Shown here piece after piece: positions 5,135-5,186 of a DNA stretch of 5,186 bases (its first letter is position 1; each line of letters begins with the position of its first letter). The DNA is from Saprospiraceae bacterium (GTDB lineage: Bacteria > Bacteroidota > Bacteroidia > Chitinophagales > Saprospiraceae), in contig JAHDBK010000309.1 of the NCBI GenBank assembly GCA_020630455.1, forward strand, positions 1-5,186, in the 5' to 3' direction. Position numbers and translations under genes: made by a program. The notes under the pieces were generated by a model. The model had not been told where the DNA came from. It saw nothing but the letters and a program-made list of their open reading frames with translations, and ran no database searches.

Positions 5135-5186
5135 CGGCAGAACACATACCCAAATACGAGAATACATCTGCGGATTTAGAGTGAAA
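5135..5186 (-). mobile_element. Cut-off next module, terminal part
   Basis: After the last gene-less cassette comes CGG, as at the other gene-cassette ends, then a sequence found nowhere else in the window. GCAGA (5137-5141) can pair with TCTGC (5167-5171) around a 25-base loop, but no GTT follows before the window ends, so the usual outer box is missing, lies further out, or this module ends the array in another way. Confidence 0.3.

Overview
The window looks like accessory DNA from an AT-rich member of the Bacteroidota. The genes are strongly AT-biased, no clear Shine-Dalgarno sequences precede the starts, and the gene content is typical of that group: a TIR-like effector plus membrane, coiled-coil and orphan proteins. 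This is inferred from style and content; no marker gene is present.

The layout is a modular array. Three GC-rich blocks of 133-138 bp are essentially identical (1331-1468, 3902-4034, 5002-5134) and separate AT-rich gene modules. All five supported genes are on the minus strand. Each gene module begins and ends with 10-11 bp that are reverse complements of each other, and these arms differ from module to module: GTTCTTCACA at 60-69 with 1322-1331, GTTAGTGACAA at 1523-1533 with 3892-3902, and GTTGGGCACC at 4090-4099 with 4993-5002. Read on the minus strand, every junction is a G|TT after CCG, each gene module ends in a GC-rich imperfect hairpin, and genes stop 8-14 bp before that hairpin in two of the three modules. 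This is the architecture of integron gene cassettes with attC sites. The three identical blocks then become complete cassettes that carry no gene. No integrase lies in the window, and most of the heptamers do not match the classical GTTRRRY, so 'integron-like' is the safe name.

From right to left along the array direction: a cut-off cassette (5135-5186); gene-less cassette C; gene cassette 3 with two unrecognised soluble proteins (159/156 and 125 aa) 3 bp apart; gene-less cassette B; gene cassette 2 with a translationally coupled pair, a single-pass coiled-coil protein (330 aa) and a six-segment membrane protein with a coiled-coil tail (398 aa); gene-less cassette A; and gene cassette 1 with a TIR-like nucleotide-binding protein fused to a putative winged helix (258 aa). 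About 400 bp of gene-poor DNA follows that gene and contains a 24-bp imperfect inverted repeat.

The TIR-like protein suggests a defence role for at least one cassette. The other four proteins have no function I can recognise. The most noteworthy signal is the cassette system itself: cassette-specific terminal arms, fold-conserved recombination-site-like hairpins, and one gene-less cassette copied at three of the four junctions seen.
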